NCBI RefSeq assembly: GCF_949628265.1
Contig: NC_088788.1
Coordinates: 35,884,335 to 35,948,334 of the forward strand
Direction of reading: 5' to 3'
Origin: Cloeon dipterum
Taxonomy: Eukaryota > Arthropoda > Insecta > Ephemeroptera > Baetidae
Length of the DNA stretch: 64,000 nt
Shown here: in pieces, positions 59,641 through 64,000 of the stretch
Layout of the letters: every line of letters begins with the position of its first letter
Position numbering within the stretch: the first letter of the stretch is position 1
Notes under the pieces: model-generated
The model's input: only the letters and a program-made list of their open reading frames with translations
Database searches by the model: none
What the model was told of the DNA's origin: nothing
Made by a program: the position numbers and the translations under genes

Positions 59641-62318
59641 CTAGGCAATATTCTTGATAACTTCCTCCACCTCCTCTTTAGTGAACATGTGGAAAAGACG
59701 GTCCTTGGTGACCGTCACAAGCTCCACGTTTGTTGAGTTCAATTTTTCTTCCATCACTTGTTTCAGAATTGTGAGTGCGTGTGTGATTGCTTCTTGCAGA
59801 GTCATGCCCTACAAATTCAAGGGAAAATTTAGAATTAAACTTACGTCTTTTCATGGTTACACTTGATTTTAAAAATTTCAGAGCTAGATACTGGATTTGT
59901 CACTAAAAAGGAATTTAAAAAATATATAATGTACTAGAGGTCTCAGCCACGAGATTTAAGGCGCTGGCTGGCAGGACCGGATAATTTTTTACCCTTTTTC
60001 ACCGGTGGCTGCCAACATGACCCAAAATTTGCATTTAAATTTTCAGTTGATATTGTTGTTTGAAAAAAAAGAAGCAAGAAAGTTTTGGTCTGCAAGTAAA
60101 ACATAGGAAATAAATCAGCTTGCAGAATATCGTAACCCTTCTGAGGGATTTTTAATTATCTTCTGGCACGTCGAAAACGACCCATCGACAGATTTGTCTC
60201 ATTGGTCAGTACCTAGAAACCAAAATTCAGCTCAATTGAGTAAAAATCAATTTTGATTTATGGGCCATTTCCGTCAAATCTAAAAAATCGCTTAAACCGT
60301 TGAATCGGAAAATTTCCATCACGAATTCAATGGTTTAACCAAAATCTAAATTGTAAAATCCTTAGAGTTTCCATGTATGTTTAGCGAGGTCTGCAAAAAA
60401 TTTTAAATGCAGTACAGTGGAAAAACCCCTTATTTTCAATTTTTACCAGTTTCTTGCAGGCAATGTTTGCGCCTCAGTTTTCAATAACTGGCTCCTGACC
60501 TCGACTTGAAAATTTATAATTAAAACAATCTGCACGGTAGTGGAAATTTTGACCACTTTGACCGCAAATTTTAGATTTTCACAAGCAAAAAATCGAAAAT
60601 ATTCATTCTGTGCGCAAGAAATTGGTAAAAAAAATTGAGTGATTAAGCAAAAAATAATGCAACGCTGTGTTCAGGAAACTTAAAAAATTCCAAAAGTCAC
60701 TTCCTTTATTTGAAACTGTTGGCAAATTTTCTGAATTTCGAAATTGAATGCAAAGAATCTTTGTTAAAAAGCTCTTTTAACTCGTTCTTAGATTCATATT
60801 ACTCCCTACAAGACAGGCCATCGAAACATTTTTTTGAAACGTTGCCAGAAAAATGATGGACATTTTGTATCTCCCAAGAACAATTTGCTTGATATAGAAA
60901 GGAACATGTTTGCATCAGACATTTTGATGAGTTGCAAACGAATGCCATTATGTAGCATGTCATGATGCTAAGAAATTACAATTCACTGATTTGGAACTTT
61001 TTATTTATCTATTGAAGCAATGTAGGGTGCTTTACGAAAAGGTTTGAAGTCAATTGACAAATAATTTTGGGTCAGGTTTGCTTTCAAAACTTGATCGTTG
61101 ATCAATTTACAAGGAATTCCGACCAAAATTAAAATTTTATTGCATCAGTTGTAGTTGTGCAGACTTCCATGCAATTGGAAGAAAATGAAAAATGACCGAT
61201 GCAAAGTTTGTGCAAAGTGAGGTTGGTCCTTTAAAAATATGAAAAAAGTATTCATTGAAGTTTGGTCTTGACGAGACAAATCAATCGATATTTTGCAATA
61301 TTTAATTTTTATGAATTTTTCCACCTCTGCTCCATTCAACCTGTTGGTCACAAGCTCACCAGGTCCCCGAGAGGCCGCAGAGGAGCTTAAGCCCAATTGT
61401 GGCCATCTTTTCGCCTCCCCGCAAATAAATCATTGATTGCAACACCAGACATTTGCCCCTAAAGCCGTTGGAACGTTGCGTAAACCAGCAAAGTGGTGCC
61501 TCCTACCAGCTTGTAGAGCTTTAAGAGCATTTAAAGTCACTTAATAAACCACCTTTAGCCAGAAATTTATCTCTTATTGCCATAAAACTCCAAAGAATGC
61601 CTTACGGCTGGTAGATTGCAGCTGTCAAAACTGCATTTTTAGTTACCTTATGGTAGACTTCTTGCAACTGTTGCTGGGCACCTTCACTGCCAGAACCAAT
61701 AGCCTTGGCATCGAATTGAATATAAGTTCCAGACGGATCCATGTGAAACAGCTGAGGCCCCTTCTCATCACATCCAGCAAACAACATAGCTACTCCAAAT
61801 GGTCGGCTCTGCGGGGCAAATACATCATTAGCACTGTTTATCAGTTGAAAATCAGCGAAATTACCATGGACGATCCACTGTCATCATCCGTGTCACCAAA
61901 CTGAATGGCCAGGTTGGACACAGCCTGTGCAACAGACTCGACGCTCATCTTCTCGTTGTAGACGAACCAATGGTGCTGGGCCTCCACTCTGGCTTTGTCA
62001 ATGAGGGTTCGAGAATCAGCGATCAAACCACTCACAGCACAACCAATGTGCTTGTCCACCTCCACGATCTTCTTGATTGTGGATGGCTCCATCAGTGACG
62101 AAGTGATTCTCTTCTCCACGGCTAAGACAATTCCCTCGGCGGTGGAAATGCCAATCGCGGTTGAGCCTAACTTAATAGCTTCAATGGCATATTCAACCTG
62201 AAATTCAATATTGAAACGCAGTGATAAAAAAATAACACCGTCATCATACCTGGAAAAGTCTTCCTTCCGGTGAGAATGTGTTGACACCACGGTCATATTC
62301 TGATCTGGTGAGAAACAT
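59641..62318 (-). CDS. PSMA5: Proteasome subunit alpha type-5 (243 aa)
   Basis: Non-catalytic subunit of the outer heptameric alpha ring of the 20S proteasome, acting in cytosol and nucleus. Coding exons: 62318-62250, 62197-61865, 61808-61647, 59808-59641; all junctions are phase 0, total 732 nt. The N-terminus [20 protein letters not shown] continues [11 protein letters not shown], the proteasome alpha signature. Further blocks are [58 protein letters not shown] and [11 protein letters not shown], then [14 protein letters not shown]. At 243 residues it matches the human protein (241). The last intron is 1.8 kb and contains a family C repeat. The ATG immediately follows an acceptor (AG at 62320-62319), so the leader is spliced. 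It is intact. The Drosophila name is Prosalpha5. Confidence 0.98.
61325..61545 (+). repeat. Repeat family C inside the PSMA5 intron
   Basis: 'gccgcagaggagcttaagcc', 'tgtggccatcttttcgcc', 'gattgcaacaccag' and 'aaccagcaaagtgg' match the copy at 26785-26965. It is the longest of the three copies. Confidence 0.55.
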
Positions 62319-62553
62319 CTGAAAAGTAATTTAGTCATTATTATTCATCTAGTCTTCAAAATACGTTTTTTTGTTTATTTCTAGACAAATTTATTCGAAA
62401 AGGTTTTTGAGGCTCCTACTCTCTGACGATTCTGACACCTTTATTTTGGTGCCATTAATAAATAAAATAGCGATTTCAAGTTGACAATTTCGTTATTTGT
62501 TAATCAAGCTAGAGAATTGCTTCCAGATTAAATAAATAATGTGGATTTTGTAC

Positions 62554-62640
62554 CTTAAAATTTGAAGAAACCGGCTCGATTTGCAAGACTAAGCCGACAC
62601 AATGCGTTTACTAAACAGCAAAACACAAGTCACCCTTCAA
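62554..62640 (-). promoter_or_regulatory. PSMA5: Likely non-coding first exon / promoter of PSMA5
   Basis: A minus-strand donor, TTTTAAG followed by GTACAA, ends an exon at 62554. Spliced to the acceptor at 62319 it would give a leader ending exactly at the ATG. The upstream end of the exon is not visible; the 62640 limit is a guess. Confidence 0.4.
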
Positions 62641-63253
62641 GGCTGCCAACCTACAAGAATAAATTCAGAATTTATTTAAGATGATATTTGAATTGGAAAG
62701 GTTCTCAACACACTCAAAGAGATTTAAAACTTCATGAAACATTTTATTATTTCTAAAATTTATTGCTGCAAAAGTTTAAATAATTTTTCGTATTAATTTT
62801 CACACCAGAACAGATCTCATTGGAATACTCTTATGTTGGTAGCAATGTTGGAGCAGTTGAATTCAAGTCAGCTGCGCGGCAGATTAAAATTATCTTTCTG
62901 AAGAATTCCTAACTTACTCCACTTACTCGAGAAATGTTGAAGAAATAATCGTACTGCTGCCATCGTTGCTTTAAAAAAAGCTGAGTGCATTTCATCTACT
63001 CTACACCACTTCTACAGCCCTAATCATGAATCATGAGCAAAGACACTCTGGGAGCATCATTACTAGATGAGGAAAGGCAAAAATGTGGGCCATTTTTTCA
63101 AATTCAAATATTTTGCCTCTTGATTAGATACATAAATATTATTACAATAAATAGACTCCAAGCAACATGATATTTCGAAAGTAAATTTGCTGCATAATTA
63201 CATAAATGCATGGGCAATGAAATATTTTCATATCCATGGATTTAAAATCATAA
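62641..63253. other. Spacer between PSMA5 and Mon1
   Basis: AT-rich, no gene seen. Both neighbours are on the minus strand, so it holds the Mon1 3' end and the PSMA5 promoter. Confidence 0.4.
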
Positions 63254-63259
63254 TTTATT
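63254..63259 (-). terminator. Poly(A) signal of Mon1
   Basis: AATAAA on the minus strand, 236 bases after the Mon1 stop. Confidence 0.5.
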
Positions 63260-63494
63260 GGCGAGTAACAAATTTAACAATAAACAAACTGTCTTCATAA
63301 TGCTCAATATCGAGCTGCCTCATCCAGAGTTTCAGACTGCCACAAAAAGAACATAGAAATACTTTTTTAGTCATTAATGGAAGAGTTGACATTTTTTGTT
63401 GTTCTCTTTTGGCACGTGTGTTATTGCAACCTTCCAAAACTGAACATGGAATGAAAAAATCACAAGTATAGGAAACTATAAAATCCACCGTTCT

Positions 63495-63982
63495 TCAAAA
63501 TGTTGGTGCATTGAGACTAAAAAGTCTATCCTCTTCTTTCTTCATCCATCGTAGCAATTTGTTGACAGCATTGATAGCATTTAATTTTGTTACCAAAGGC
63601 TCAAAAGCAGCGTACAACTCAAATCCACTCGTCACCTGCAGAGTATCAAAGGAAATTAGTTTTTTTTTTCTAAATAAAAAAGATAATTATTGACGTTTAC
63701 CCATCCAAGCATAGCATCAGTCTCCAGCTGGTAAAACAGCAATTTCAACGGCCTAGAAGGGCTATGCAGCCTGTGATGCAGGGCTTGATACTGGCTCATT
63801 AGCCTTTCGGCATTCTCCTTCGTGTGGTAGGGCACTTGCAGGGCAGGGCTTGTGAACTGAGCAGTCGAGATTGCTTTGTAAAGGAAGTGCCTCAGCTCCG
63901 GGACGCCAACTTGTTCGATGGTCAAGCCTTCACTGCACACCGACTGGTTGATCGCTTCCAAACAGTTGTTTCTCCTCAGTCG
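63495..63982 (-). CDS. Mon1: Vacuolar fusion protein Mon1, C-terminal exons (partial)
   Basis: Mon1 and Ccz1 form the guanine-nucleotide exchange factor that activates Rab7 when early endosomes mature to late endosomes. Two exons lie in the window: 63982-63701 (acceptor 63984-63983) and 63635-63495 with the stop TGA; both joins are phase 0. They give the last 140 residues. Recognisable blocks are LRRNNCLEAINQSV, GVPELRHFLYK, AQFTSPALQVPY, HRLHSPSRPLKLLFYQ, MLGWVTSGFELYAAFEPLVT and LLRWMKKEEDRLFSLN. These match the C-terminal longin/roadblock region of MON1 proteins in order. The rest of the gene lies beyond the window end. Nothing looks damaged. Confidence 0.93.
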
Positions 63983-64000
63983 CTACAATCAACAAGAAAA

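Overview
The window looks like nuclear DNA from an arthropod, most likely an insect. Genes are split by GT-AG introns, intergenic DNA is AT-rich and full of degenerate dispersed repeats, CpG is not depleted, and the recognisable proteins are animal ones: a Wnt ligand, the paired-box factor Pox neuro, proteasome alpha-5, Mon1 and secreted C-type lectins. I cannot name the species. Gene density is low.

Layout. (1) 342-2282, plus strand: the last two coding exons of a Wnt gene. (2) 6046-11697, minus strand: three tandem nine-exon genes for secreted proteins with a signal peptide, a Gln-rich tract, a heptad-like stretch, a Cys-rich linker and a C-type lectin-like domain. Beyond them, 12015-13000 holds a decayed LINE reverse-transcriptase fragment and orphan gene flanks, so the array once had more members. 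(3) 13568-14383: a large imperfect palindrome (foldback element). (4) 14466-31763, minus strand: a complete Pox neuro (Poxn) coding region in four coding exons spread over 17 kb, with a possible non-coding first exon in a CpG-dense patch at 35758-36250. (5) About 36.3-56.8 kb: no gene I can support; it holds repeats and simple sequence. (6) 56875-58845: two identical tRNA-Ser(AGA) genes in opposite orientation with a tRNA-Arg(ACG) and a long hairpin between them. (7) 59641-62640, minus strand: proteasome subunit alpha-5, complete. (8) 63495-64000, minus strand: the 3' end of Mon1, cut by the window edge.

The genes do not form a pathway. Wnt and Poxn are developmental regulators, and the large gene-free spans around Poxn are the natural place for its enhancers. 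PSMA5 and Mon1 are housekeeping genes on the same strand. The lectin array is the most dynamic part: the copies differ in Gln-tract length, three of their 24 introns appear to use GC instead of GT donors, and in copy 3 a one-base loss in a small exon is cancelled if splicing moves to a nearby new donor. All exon boundaries were set by hand from splice-site and reading-frame continuity, with no transcript data.
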